Source: a bacterium
Lineage (GTDB): Bacteria > Bacteroidota > Ignavibacteria > Ignavibacteriales > Ignavibacteriaceae
Assembly (NCBI GenBank): GCA_016716565.1
Contig: JADJWC010000001.1
Span: 1,461,403 to 1,525,402, forward strand
DNA: 64,000 nt
Reading direction: 5' to 3'
This document shows, piece after piece, positions 45,115 to 54,516 of the stretch. The translations under genes were made by a program, and so were the position numbers. Each line of letters starts with the position of its first letter. Within the stretch, counting starts at the first letter, position 1. The notes beneath the pieces are model-generated. The model saw nothing but the letters and a program-made list of their open reading frames with translations. It searched no databases and was not told the origin of the DNA.

Positions 45115-46583
45115 TGCTGTTAAGTGAATTATTAAATAAAATAACTTCAGTTCAGGTCGTTGGAACTCCTCCTTACAGAGAAGTATCTGGAGTTGAATAC
45201 GACTCTAGGAAAGTCGTCGATGGTTCTGTTTTTGTTGCAATCAAAGGATTTAAAACTGATGGTCATTTGTTTCTTCAGGACGCACTTAACAATAAAGCTG
45301 TTGCAGTTGTTGTTGAGAATTACGATGCAATCCCGGATTCACTTGTAAGTCATTTCAAAGCAGTTAAAATAATCGTCAAAGACAGCAGACAGGCTTTGGC
45401 TGAAATATCAAAAGCGATTTTCAATAATCCATCGAAGAAATTAAGACTGATTGGAATAACGGGCACAAACGGTAAAACTACAACTTCATATTTTTTGAAA
45501 AATATTTATGAAACATCGGGATATAAAGTTGGATTAATAGGAACAATAGCCAATTACATAGGAAAAGATAAAATTGATTCAAAACTTACAACACCTGAAT
45601 CGAATGATCTTAACCGAATGTTGAATCAAATGCACACTTCAGGATGTGATTTTGCGGTGATGGAAGTTTCTTCGCACTCACTTGTTTTAAAGCGCGTTCA
45701 CGGTTTGAATTTTGCTTTTGCAGTTTTCACAAATATCACTGCCGAACATCTCGATTTTCATGGCGACTTTCAAAATTATCTCAATGCAAAAAAGATTTTA
45801 TTCGATTCACTCCCGGTTTCATCAACTGCATTATATAACGCTGATGATCTTCACAGTGTCGATGTCATAAAAGATTGTCCGGCTCTTAAATATTCTTTCG
45901 GGACTAATTCAGATACACAATTCAGACTTACAAATATAAATTGTGATTTATCGGGCACTTCTTTCACAATCGATTATGAAAATAAAGAATACCATCTAAA
46001 AACTTCATTGGTTGGAGATTTTAATGCATACAATGCAGCCGGTGCTTTTGCAGTTGCCAAGTTATCAGGAATAAAAGACGAAATAATTGCTGAAGGAATT
46101 TCGACTACACCGCAAGTACCGGGAAGATTTGAAGTATTAAATAATGGTACAAGAAAAATTGTTATTGATTATTCTCATACACCGGATAGTCTCGAAAAAA
46201 CTTTAATGGTTATTAGAAAAATCACAGATAAGAAAAATCCGGTGTTAACAGTTTTTGGCTGCGGCGGAAATCGCGATAAACTTAAACGCCCTCTGATGGG
46301 AAAGATTGCAACTGAGTTGAGTGACAATGTTATTGTGACTTCTGATAATCCAAGAAATGAAAATCCATCGGCAATTATTGAAGAAATTAAAGCCGGAATA
46401 ACTACTGATAATTACCATGTTGTTGAAGACAGAGAAAAAGCTATTGAAGAAGCTATCCGGAAAAGTCAGAAAAATTCTGTAATACTTATTGCTGGAAAAG
46501 GCCACGAGGATTATCAGGAAGTTGGCGGTGTTAGACATCATTTTTCTGACAGGGAAGTTGCAAAAAAATATCTTGGAATTTGA
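45114..46583 (+). CDS. murE: UDP-MurNAc-tripeptide synthetase (meso-DAP adding)
   Basis: 489 residues from ATG at 45114, which overlaps the ftsI stop in TGATG; a TTG further upstream would extend into ftsI and is unlikely. Adds the third amino acid to UDP-MurNAc-L-Ala-D-Glu. P-loop GITGTNGKTTT, carbamylated-Lys region VMEVSSHSL, and the amino-acid selectivity motif DNPR at residues 411-414 (SDNPRNENP), which selects meso-diaminopimelate. The peptidoglycan is thus predicted to be of DAP type. Confidence 0.95.
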   Translation: MLLSELLNKITSVQVVGTPPYREVSGVEYDSRKVVDGSVFVAIKGFKTDGHLFLQDALNNKAVAVVVENYDAIPDSLVSHFKAVKIIVKDSRQALAEISKAIFNNPSKKLRLIGITGTNGKTTTSYFLKNIYETSGYKVGLIGTIANYIGKDKIDSKLTTPESNDLNRMLNQMHTSGCDFAVMEVSSHSLVLKRVHGLNFAFAVFTNITAEHLDFHGDFQNYLNAKKILFDSLPVSSTALYNADDLHSVDVIKDCPALKYSFGTNSDTQFRLTNINCDLSGTSFTIDYENKEYHLKTSLVGDFNAYNAAGAFAVAKLSGIKDEIIAEGISTTPQVPGRFEVLNNGTRKIVIDYSHTPDSLEKTLMVIRKITDKKNPVLTVFGCGGNRDKLKRPLMGKIATELSDNVIVTSDNPRNENPSAIIEEIKAGITTDNYHVVEDREKAIEEAIRKSQKNSVILIAGKGHEDYQEVGGVRHHFSDREVAKKYLGI

Positions 46584-47971
46584 AAAAAGTTCATCTGAAT
46601 ATTGAAGATTTATTTAACGTACCCGATTCGGTAATCTATGAACCTGATAAATTGAATAGTATAGACTATGTATCAATTGACTCAAGGAAGATCAGATCGA
46701 ATACTTTGTTTATTGCTCTGAAAGGAAATCGCTTCGATAGACATAATTTCGTAAAGGATGCTGTAAAGAATGGAGCTGCTGCGGTAATGATAGATAAAAA
46801 AAAAATTAATCAATTTGATGAAATTAAAGTTCCGATAGTGACAGTGACAGATACAACAATTGCTTTGGGCGAGATTGCCAAAACCTGGAGAAAGAAATTA
46901 GCTGCAAAAATTATCGGAATAACAGGCAGTGCAGGAAAAACAACAGTGAAAGAAATGATAGCTGAAATACTTTCTGAAAAATATCGCGTGAATAAAACTG
47001 TTGCGAACAATAATAATCATATTGGTGTTCCTCTGACAATTTTAGATACAAATGAAACTCATCAGGTTTTAGTTGCTGAACTCGGAACAAACCATTTTGG
47101 TGAAATCCCGTATACAGCAAAAATATTAGCACCGGATTACAGCTTGATCACAAACATTGGCGATTCACATCTGGAATTTTTAAAAACACGTAATGGTGTC
47201 TGGAAAGAGAAATCATTTTTATTTGAAGAGACAATAAAAAATGGTGGAAAAGTTTTTCTCAATTACGATGATCCGATAATTAAAGCAAAGCATTCAGGAA
47301 AAGGTAATCGAGTAAGTTTTGGTTTTTCTGGAAGAGTCAATGTTAAAGCCAAATTGAAAAATTTTACAGACGATGGTAAACCAGTTATTGAAGTAAGTTA
47401 TAAGAAAAAACGCTTTGATATTATTTTACCAATATATGGTGAACAAAGCGCAAAGAATTTTCTTGCAGCCTGCTCGGTTGCACTCGAGATGGGATTATCT
47501 GTTGAACAAATAAAACAAGCAGCAAATCGATTAAAAGCTTCCGCCGGAAGACTTGATGTTCAGCGGTACAATAAATTCATCTTGATAGATGATACATATA
47601 ATGCAAATCCTGATTCAACAAAAGCAGCCATTGAATTAGTCGGGATAATAAAATCATTTAAAAGAAAAATTTTATTTGTTGGAGATATGCTTGAGCTTGG
47701 CAGCAGAACGATAAGACTTCATGAAGGATTAATAGATGTAATCATAAAATCTGGAATCGATGAGGTATACACAATCGGACCGATGATGAAGTATCTCCAT
47801 AAAAAAATAAAGTCAATTGATATAATATCCAGACATTTTACACAAAGAAGTCATTTAGAAAATTTTATTAATGATTTGAATATTGATGATTCTGTTATCC
47901 TCGTTAAAGGTTCACGCGGAATGAAGATGGAAGAATTTGTTTCAGCTATTAAAAGAAAAATTATGAACTGA
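46580..47971 (+). CDS. murF: UDP-MurNAc-tripeptide D-alanyl-D-alanine ligase (TTG start)
   Basis: 463 residues. Adds D-Ala-D-Ala to the UDP-MurNAc tripeptide. P-loop GITGSAGKTTVKEM, NNNNHIGVPLTIL and the glycine-rich ILFVGDMLELG near the end are family marks. The TTG at 46580 overlaps the murE TGA in TTGA, and no ATG fits as well: the N-terminal domain needs these first residues. MurF is often elsewhere in Bacteroidota, so its place here between murE and mraY follows the Proteobacterial order. Confidence 0.94.
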   Translation: MKKVHLNIEDLFNVPDSVIYEPDKLNSIDYVSIDSRKIRSNTLFIALKGNRFDRHNFVKDAVKNGAAAVMIDKKKINQFDEIKVPIVTVTDTTIALGEIAKTWRKKLAAKIIGITGSAGKTTVKEMIAEILSEKYRVNKTVANNNNHIGVPLTILDTNETHQVLVAELGTNHFGEIPYTAKILAPDYSLITNIGDSHLEFLKTRNGVWKEKSFLFEETIKNGGKVFLNYDDPIIKAKHSGKGNRVSFGFSGRVNVKAKLKNFTDDGKPVIEVSYKKKRFDIILPIYGEQSAKNFLAACSVALEMGLSVEQIKQAANRLKASAGRLDVQRYNKFILIDDTYNANPDSTKAAIELVGIIKSFKRKILFVGDMLELGSRTIRLHEGLIDVIIKSGIDEVYTIGPMMKYLHKKIKSIDIISRHFTQRSHLENFINDLNIDDSVILVKGSRGMKMEEFVSAIKRKIMN

Positions 47972-49080
47972 TGCTTTACTATTTATTTGATTACATAAAT
48001 AAACTTTATTCGCCCCCTGGATTTGACATATTCCGGTTCCTGACATTCAGGTCAGCGTTAGCAGCGATAACCGGTTTGTTTATGGCATTCTATCTCGGAC
48101 CGAAAATAATCCGTGGTCTGCAAAAGTATCAGATAGGTGAAGCAAAGAAGGAAGACGCTCCTCAAACACATTGGTCAAAAGCTGGAACTCCAACCATGGG
48201 AGGGTTAATAATAATTCTTTCTGCTGTCGTTCCTGTTTTATTGTGGGGTGATTTAACAAGCATCTATATAATATTAATTCTTGGCGGTACAGTTTGGCTC
48301 AGTCTTGTTGGCTTTCTTGATGATTATCTGAAAGTCGTGAAGAAATTACCAAAAGGTTTGATCGGCAGATATAAAATTATTGGTCAAATAATAATTGGAC
48401 TCATTGTTGGTACTGTAATTTATTTCTCACCGGAGTTTGCGAATTATAATTCATTGACGACTGTACCATTTCTAAAAAATGTAAATCTTGATCTTTCGAT
48501 TTTTTATATACCAGTGGTGATATTCATTATCACAGCAACATCCAATGCAGTGAATTTAACTGATGGACTGGATGGACTTGCAATCGGAATAATTGCAATT
48601 GTAATGATTGCTCTTGCATTGCTGAGCTATGTAAGTGGTAACGTAATTTTTGCAGATTACCTGAACATAATTTATTTACCCGGCTCGGGTGAATTGACTG
48701 TTTTTGTAGCTGCACTTGTTGGTGCATCACTTGGATTTCTCTGGTACAATGCATATCCGGCTCAGGTTTTTATGGGAGATACCGGCTCGCTTGCACTTGG
48801 TGGTGCGTTCGGGATTCTCGCTGTTCTTATTAAGAAGGAATTATTTATCCCGATTCTTGGCGGTGTTTTTTTTATGGAAACACTTTCTGTGATAATTCAG
48901 AAAATTTATTTCAAATACACAAAGAAAAAATTCGGACAGGGCAGAAGAGTTTTTAAAATGGCTCCGATTCATCATCACTTTGAAATACTTGGATGGGCTG
49001 AACCGAAAATCGTTGTTCGCTTTTACATAATTGCAATAATTCTTGCGATTGTAACACTTGTTTCATTCAAAATAAGATAA
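47971..49080 (+). CDS. mraY: phospho-MurNAc-pentapeptide transferase
   Basis: 369 residues, ten predicted membrane helices. Transfers phospho-MurNAc-pentapeptide to undecaprenyl phosphate, making lipid I. The signatures KAGTPTMGGL, LVGFLDDYLKVVKK (DDxxK) and NLTDGLDGLA are present, as are the magnesium-binding MGDTGSLALG and the late PIHHHFE. The ATG overlaps the murF stop by one base and its own TAA overlaps murD by one base. Confidence 0.96.
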   Translation: MLYYLFDYINKLYSPPGFDIFRFLTFRSALAAITGLFMAFYLGPKIIRGLQKYQIGEAKKEDAPQTHWSKAGTPTMGGLIIILSAVVPVLLWGDLTSIYIILILGGTVWLSLVGFLDDYLKVVKKLPKGLIGRYKIIGQIIIGLIVGTVIYFSPEFANYNSLTTVPFLKNVNLDLSIFYIPVVIFIITATSNAVNLTDGLDGLAIGIIAIVMIALALLSYVSGNVIFADYLNIIYLPGSGELTVFVAALVGASLGFLWYNAYPAQVFMGDTGSLALGGAFGILAVLIKKELFIPILGGVFFMETLSVIIQKIYFKYTKKKFGQGRRVFKMAPIHHHFEILGWAEPKIVVRFYIIAIILAIVTLVSFKIR

Positions 49081-50426
49081 TGGAAGTTAAAGGTAAAAAA
49101 ATATCGATCATCGGAGCAGCAAGAAGCGGAGTCGGCGCTGCAAAACTTGTAAAGCGTCTAGGAGGAATTCCATTTGTTAGTGATTTGGGTTCTAAGGAAA
49201 AAATATATGATGCAGTGAATCAACTCGAAGTTGAAAAAATCGATTTTGAGTTCGGGGGACACTCGGACAGAGTATATGAGTCGACGCTTATGATTGTCAG
49301 TCCGGGTGTTCCCAACGATTCACAAGTTTTAACAACGGCTCGTTCAAAAGGAATTAAGTTAATCAGTGAAGTTGAGTTCGCATACCATTATTGCAAAGGA
49401 AAAGTCATCGCGATTACAGGCACTAATGGTAAAACAACCACTACTAGTTTATGCGGACACGTATTTAATACCTGTGGTTACAAAACTCACGTTGCTGGAA
49501 ATATAGGTCTGGCATTCAGTGAAATAGCTCTTGATGTAAAAGAAGGTGAATTCGTTTCTCTTGAAGTGTCAAGCTTTCAGCTTGACCTCATTGAGAAATT
49601 CAAGCCGGCTGTGGCAATGATATTAAACATTACACCTGATCACCTTAACAGGTACGAGAATAGTGTTGAAAAATATGCGCAGTCAAAGCAAAGGATTTAT
49701 ACGAACCAGGACGAAAAAGATTATTTGATTCTTAATAAAGACAGCCATACGGTAATGAATTATCTGTCAGATCATAAAAGTAAATCGATTTATTTCTCTT
49801 TAACTGAAGAGCAAACAAATGGATGCTTCTATAAAGATGATAAAGTAATTTTCAAATTGAATGGGAAAGAAGAATTTATTTGCTCAAGGAATGACATTAA
49901 AATCAGAGGTGAACACAACCTTGCAAATGCAATGTCGGTTATATGTGCAGCAAAGGTTTTTAATCTTGATAATGCGGGAATTATTAAAGGTCTCCAAACA
50001 TTTGAGAGCGTTGAACATCGTTTAGAGCTTGTGAGACAGATTGATGGTATCAAATACATTAATGATTCAAAAGCTACTAATGTTGATTCTGTATGGTATG
50101 CGTTAAAAAGTTTTGATGAACCAATTCTTCTCATACTTGGCGGACAGGATAAAGGGAACGATTATAACCAGATAAAAGAGCTGGTACTTCAGAAAGTAAA
50201 AAAGATTTATGCAATAGGTTCTTCAGCAGAAAAAGTTTTCAACTTCTTCCATCAGGATGTAAAAGTTGAAATTGAAAAATCACTTGAGGATGCAGTCAAA
50301 AGTTCAAGCAGGGAAGCACGGAGTGGTGATGTAGTTCTTTTGTCACCTGCCTGTGCAAGCTTTGATATGTTTAATAATTACGAACATCGTGGAAAAGTTT
50401 TTAAAGAAGCAGTAAACAAATTATAA
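49080..50426 (+). CDS. murD: UDP-MurNAc-L-alanine:D-glutamate ligase
   Basis: 448 residues. Adds D-Glu to UDP-MurNAc-L-Ala. N-terminal nucleotide-binding start KKISIIGAARSGVGAA, P-loop AITGTNGKTTTTSL, LEVSSFQLD with the Lys/Glu area, and a C-terminal LSPACASFDMFNNYEHRG that closes the active site. Length normal. Both ends overlap the neighbouring genes by one base (TAATG). Confidence 0.96.
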   Translation: MEVKGKKISIIGAARSGVGAAKLVKRLGGIPFVSDLGSKEKIYDAVNQLEVEKIDFEFGGHSDRVYESTLMIVSPGVPNDSQVLTTARSKGIKLISEVEFAYHYCKGKVIAITGTNGKTTTTSLCGHVFNTCGYKTHVAGNIGLAFSEIALDVKEGEFVSLEVSSFQLDLIEKFKPAVAMILNITPDHLNRYENSVEKYAQSKQRIYTNQDEKDYLILNKDSHTVMNYLSDHKSKSIYFSLTEEQTNGCFYKDDKVIFKLNGKEEFICSRNDIKIRGEHNLANAMSVICAAKVFNLDNAGIIKGLQTFESVEHRLELVRQIDGIKYINDSKATNVDSVWYALKSFDEPILLILGGQDKGNDYNQIKELVLQKVKKIYAIGSSAEKVFNFFHQDVKVEIEKSLEDAVKSSSREARSGDVVLLSPACASFDMFNNYEHRGKVFKEAVNKL

Positions 50427-51565
50427 TGAAAAAATTAGGACTGACAATTTTCTTTGATGCATTTGCACTAATGCTATTGGGCTTAACCATAGTAATGAGT
50501 GCGAGCAGCACTTACAGCGTGTTTAAGTTTGATAGCGTTTTCTATCTGTTTAACTCACATCTTTTTAAAGTATTGTTAGGAATTGCTGCAGTAATACTTT
50601 TTGCCTTAATACCTTATGAGTATTACAGAAGACTCAGTAAGCCTCTCATCATTGCAACTGTCTTTCTGCTTGTATTTACTCTGCTCTTTGCACCTAGCAT
50701 CAAAGGTGCTGGCAGATGGTTGAACCTCGGTGTAATTTCAATCCAGCCTGCTGATATTGCCAAACTGGTTCTTGTAATTCACCTTGCTTTGTTGCTGGAA
50801 GCAAAAGCCAATGTAATGGATAATTACAGGCATGGGTTTTTGTATTTATTTATCTGGATAATTGGCATTTCGGGCTTGATCATGCTTCAGCCGAATATAA
50901 GCAGCGGCATTATGCTTATTCTGATTTCTCTTACAATTATTTATGCCGGAGGGGCAAAGCTTAAGCATATTCTTGTTTCACTTCTAATCAGCGGAACTGT
51001 TATTGGAATTGCTGCAATGATTTTTCCTCATTCAAGATCTAGGATTTTTTCTTTTGTCAGCTCAATTACAAGCGGAAGTGATTTAAATTTTCAGGTGAAG
51101 CAGGCTCTTTACAGTCTTGGCAGCGGTGGAATTTTTGGTGTTGGAATTGGAAATAGTATGCAGAGCAATTTGTTTCTTCCTGAAGCATATGGTGATTTTA
51201 TTTTTGCAATTCTTGGTGAAGAACTTGGACTTATAGGTTCAATTGCTGTGCTGGTCTCATATCTGGTGCTTCTGGTTTGTGGAATTTTAGTTGCGAAGAA
51301 AACAAAAGATCAGTTTGGGCAACTGCTGGCATTTGGAATAACTATTTCAATTGTGTTTTATGCTTTTGTGAATGTTGCGGTTACAACAGGAGTTCTGCCG
51401 ACAACAGGACTTCCACTTCCGTTTATTAGTTACGGTGGAACATCTTTGATATTTCTGTGCATTAGTGTCGGAATTTTAATCAACATTGCATTCACGAATC
51501 ATATGCGGCAGAATGGTGTTATTCACGTACCAGATCAAAATCCTGTTCAGGGAAGCAACAGATGA
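50426..51565 (+). CDS. ftsW: SEDS-family lipid II polymerase FtsW
   Basis: 379 residues with about ten membrane helices. Polymerises lipid II at the septum with FtsI. SEDS landmarks: IKGAGRWLNLG near residue 90 (family consensus GARRWI), ISIQPADIAKL, VKQALYSLGSGGIFGVGIG, AYGDFIFAILGEELG and LPLPFISYGGTSL. Position between murD and murG fits FtsW rather than RodA. It overlaps murG by 4 bases. Confidence 0.95.
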   Translation: MKKLGLTIFFDAFALMLLGLTIVMSASSTYSVFKFDSVFYLFNSHLFKVLLGIAAVILFALIPYEYYRRLSKPLIIATVFLLVFTLLFAPSIKGAGRWLNLGVISIQPADIAKLVLVIHLALLLEAKANVMDNYRHGFLYLFIWIIGISGLIMLQPNISSGIMLILISLTIIYAGGAKLKHILVSLLISGTVIGIAAMIFPHSRSRIFSFVSSITSGSDLNFQVKQALYSLGSGGIFGVGIGNSMQSNLFLPEAYGDFIFAILGEELGLIGSIAVLVSYLVLLVCGILVAKKTKDQFGQLLAFGITISIVFYAFVNVAVTTGVLPTTGLPLPFISYGGTSLIFLCISVGILINIAFTNHMRQNGVIHVPDQNPVQGSNR

Positions 51566-52665
51566 GCAGTGTTGAAACCAAATACAGATTTTTATTTGCG
51601 GGTGGTGGTACAGGCGGACATCTTTTCCCGGCAGTCGCTGTCGCTGAACAAATCAGAGAGATGAAACCGGAAGCTGATATTCTTTTTATCGGTACAAAAG
51701 ATAAAATTGAAGGAAGAGTAGTTCCGAAGCTTGGATTTAAATTCAAATCAATCTGGATAAAGGGATTTTCCAGAAGAATTAATATTGAAAATTTATTGTT
51801 CCCTTTAAAACTTTTTGTTTCGATGGTGCAATCGTTGTTAATAAATATGTCATTCAAACCAAAAGTTGCGATTGGATCAGGTGGATATGTAGCTGGTCCT
51901 GCAATCTGGGCTGCGAATGTAATGGGCGCGAAAATAATTCTTCTTGAACAAAACAGTTATCCCGGAGTTACGACACGACTGCTGGAAAAATATGCAACTG
52001 AAGTCCATCTGAGTTTTCAGGAATCAAAAAAATATTTAAGAAAAGAAAAGGTACATCATATTACAGGAAATCCTGTAAGAAAAAATCTTGGAAGAATGGA
52101 TAGAACTATTGCACTTAAAAGTTTTGGACTATCAAGTGAAAAAAAAACTTTGCTCGTTCTTGGCGGAAGTTTAGGAGCTAGAACAATAAATGAAGCGATG
52201 TTGGAAAGTATAAACGCTTTTAAAGAAAATGGAATTCAGGTGATCTGGCAGACAGGGAAAAATTATTTTGAACAGTTCAAAAAAATGAACAGTGATTCCA
52301 CAAAAGTTTATGATTTCATTGAAGATATGAATGCTGCTTACTCAGTTTGTGATTTATTGCTTGCTAGGGCTGGGGCAACTACTATTGCAGAACTGCTGAA
52401 TCTTGGAATTCCTGCAATACTTGTTCCCTCGCCGAATGTTGCAGAGAATCATCAATATTATAATGCAAAAGCTTTGTCAGATAATAACGCAGCAATTTTG
52501 ATTGAAGATAAAAACCTGAAATCTGAAATAGGTAAAAAAGTTCTTGAGTTAGTGAAATCCGAAAGTACTCTTACTGAGATAAAAACAAACGCTCTGAAGA
52601 TGGCAAAATCGAATGCTGCGAAAGTGATAGCACAGAACGCAATAAATTTTGCGGAGGCTGTATGA
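51562..52665 (+). CDS. murG: UDP-GlcNAc:lipid I N-acetylglucosaminyltransferase
   Basis: 367-residue GT28 enzyme that makes lipid II on the inner face of the membrane. The donor/acceptor loop FAGGGTGGHLFPAVAVAE, the VAIGSGGYVAGP segment, EQNSYPG, GGSLGARTINEA and the UDP-binding RAGATTIAELLNLGIPAILVP are all intact. Its stop overlaps the start of an unknown membrane protein gene by 4 bases, not murC as is usual. Confidence 0.96.
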   Translation: MSSVETKYRFLFAGGGTGGHLFPAVAVAEQIREMKPEADILFIGTKDKIEGRVVPKLGFKFKSIWIKGFSRRINIENLLFPLKLFVSMVQSLLINMSFKPKVAIGSGGYVAGPAIWAANVMGAKIILLEQNSYPGVTTRLLEKYATEVHLSFQESKKYLRKEKVHHITGNPVRKNLGRMDRTIALKSFGLSSEKKTLLVLGGSLGARTINEAMLESINAFKENGIQVIWQTGKNYFEQFKKMNSDSTKVYDFIEDMNAAYSVCDLLLARAGATTIAELLNLGIPAILVPSPNVAENHQYYNAKALSDNNAAILIEDKNLKSEIGKKVLELVKSESTLTEIKTNALKMAKSNAAKVIAQNAINFAEAV

Positions 52666-53144
52666 ATAACAGTGAACAAAAGAGAAGAATATTCAAATAC
52701 AATTTATCGTTTTATTATAAATCGACGATCATCTATTTCCTGGTCTTTATTCTTTATGGCGTAATAAGAGGTGAATTTATTCGTGATTCATATACACTTA
52801 TTACGAGAGATCCGATTTTATATTTCCTGGCGATCATACTTATAATATCTGTTGCAGCATTGGTTTATAATCTTATCAGGAATATGTACATAGAAATATC
52901 TGATGAAGAAATTGTTTTTGCAGATCGTTTCAAATCAAAATCGTACAAGATTGAACAGGTGAAGAAAGTAAAATTTTCAAGGCAGGTAAGAACCAGTAAC
53001 TCACCTGCCTTCAGAACTGCAAGAATAAAAGTTAATGGAAGAGTACGACCTGTAATCATCAGATTCTCGGATTTTGAAAATCAGGATGAATTGTTACTGC
53101 GAATTGAAGAGTTAAAATCTAAAGTAGAAAAAAGCAGTGTTTAA
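52662..53144 (+). CDS. two-TM protein with PH-like cytoplasmic tail, unknown, inside the dcw cluster
   Basis: 160 residues. Two hydrophobic helices (about 21-39 and 49-69) lead to a tail whose strands IEISDEEIVFADRFKSKSYKIEQVKKVKFSR and ending VIIRFSDFENQDELLLRIEEL follow a bacterial PH-like (PF10882-type) pattern: a strand ladder and one C-terminal helix. No catalytic residues visible. The coupling is tight: start overlaps murG by 4 bases, stop overlaps murC by 8. No known divisome gene normally sits here (murC or ftsW neighbours). It may therefore be a lineage-specific envelope or division factor. That is inference from position. Confidence 0.78.
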   Translation: MNNSEQKRRIFKYNLSFYYKSTIIYFLVFILYGVIRGEFIRDSYTLITRDPILYFLAIILIISVAALVYNLIRNMYIEISDEEIVFADRFKSKSYKIEQVKKVKFSRQVRTSNSPAFRTARIKVNGRVRPVIIRFSDFENQDELLLRIEELKSKVEKSSV

Positions 53145-54516
53145 GAGTATAAAGAAAATACATTTTGTGGGAATCGGCGGTATCGGGATGAGTGGTATCG
53201 CGGAGATACTTATCAACCAGGGATTTGAAGTATCCGGTTCCGATCTGCATCTGACTGAAGTTACGAAGCGACTGGAAGAACTCGGCGCTAAAGTTTACGA
53301 AGGGCATTCAGCTGATAATATAAAAGATGTTGATGTTCTTGTTTATTCATCCGCAGTTATTCCCGATAATCCCGAAGTAAGAGCAGCAGCTGACAGAAAT
53401 ATTCCCATTATTAAACGTGCAGAAATGCTTGCTGAAACAATGCGTATGCAATATGGAATTGGTATTGCCGGAACACACGGAAAAACCACAACTACTTCGA
53501 TGGTTGGATTAACTTTGACTGAAGGTGGAATCGATCCTACGATCATTGTTGGCGGAAAATTAAGCGGGCTTGGCGGAACAAATGCTCGGCTCGGCAATGG
53601 TGAGTTCATCGTCGTTGAAGCAGATGAGTTCGACAGAACTTTTTTGAAACTTACACCCACTATTGCAGCAATCACAACTCTCGAGAGAGAGCATCTTGAT
53701 ACATACAAAGATCTCGATGATATAAAAACAGCATTCATCGAGTTTGCAAACAAAGTTCCGTTTTATGGATTCGTTGTGATATGTCTCGATGAACCTGCAC
53801 TGCAGGATATTATCCCATCTATAAATAAAACAGTGTTTACTTATGGAATAACTGCACAAGCAGATGTTCGTGCGATCGATATTGAGTTTGAAGGATTCAG
53901 CAGTAAATACACAGTAATCTATAAAGGAAAAGAGCTCGGTCAAATCAAACTGAATATTCCGGGTGAGCATTATGTTAAAAACTCTTTGGTCGCAGTTACA
54001 ATTGGGATGGAACTCTTAATTGATTTTAGCATAATCAAGAAAGCTCTTGAAAAATTCACTGGTGTTTACAGAAGATTTGAAACGAAATATAAAAACGATA
54101 TTCTGGTACTGGATGATTACGCACATCATCCGACTGAAACCTCTGCAACGCTTGCAGGAATTAGAGCAGCTTGGGACAGAAGGCTGGTTGTAGTTTTTCA
54201 ACCGCATCTCTTCTCAAGAACAAAAGATTTCTACCAGGATTTCGGAAGAGCATTCCTGAATTCGGATGTATTTATATGCACAGATATTTATCCCGCAAGA
54301 GAAAAGCCTATTGAAGGTGTTAACGGTGAGATGATTGCTAATATCACGAAGAAGTACGGACATAAAAATGTTATTTACGTTCCGGATAAAAATGATATTC
54401 CCAAAAAATTAATGGAAGTAAAAAAGAAAGAAGATATTATTGTTACAATGGGAGCTGGAGACATCTGGAAGTATGGAGAAAAATTTGTCCAACTACTTAA
54501 GGAGGAAAAGCATTGA
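53137..54516 (+). CDS. murC: UDP-N-acetylmuramate:L-alanine ligase (GTG start)
   Basis: 459 residues. Adds L-Ala to UDP-MurNAc. N-terminal KIHFVGIGGIGMSGIAEIL, P-loop IAGTHGKTTTTSM, VVEADEFDRTFLKL, DDYAHHPTE and VVFQPHLFSRT are all standard. The GTG at 53137 places the family start (MFKSIKKIHFVGIGG) at residue 1 and lies within the upstream gene, overlapping it by 8 bases. Its stop overlaps the ftsQ TTG. Confidence 0.95.
   Translation: MFKSIKKIHFVGIGGIGMSGIAEILINQGFEVSGSDLHLTEVTKRLEELGAKVYEGHSADNIKDVDVLVYSSAVIPDNPEVRAAADRNIPIIKRAEMLAETMRMQYGIGIAGTHGKTTTTSMVGLTLTEGGIDPTIIVGGKLSGLGGTNARLGNGEFIVVEADEFDRTFLKLTPTIAAITTLEREHLDTYKDLDDIKTAFIEFANKVPFYGFVVICLDEPALQDIIPSINKTVFTYGITAQADVRAIDIEFEGFSSKYTVIYKGKELGQIKLNIPGEHYVKNSLVAVTIGMELLIDFSIIKKALEKFTGVYRRFETKYKNDILVLDDYAHHPTETSATLAGIRAAWDRRLVVVFQPHLFSRTKDFYQDFGRAFLNSDVFICTDIYPAREKPIEGVNGEMIANITKKYGHKNVIYVPDKNDIPKKLMEVKKKEDIIVTMGAGDIWKYGEKFVQLLKEEKH
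54499..54505 (+). promoter_or_regulatory. ribosome binding site deciding the ftsQ start
   Basis: AAGGAGG, a full Shine-Dalgarno sequence, lies 7 bases upstream of the TTG at 54513 within the end of murC. It supports initiation at this rare start codon. Confidence 0.8.

Noticed and set aside
53343..53970. Two 136-codon open frames antisense to murC
   Set aside because: They mirror murC; no ribosome site, no domain, and murC is intact.
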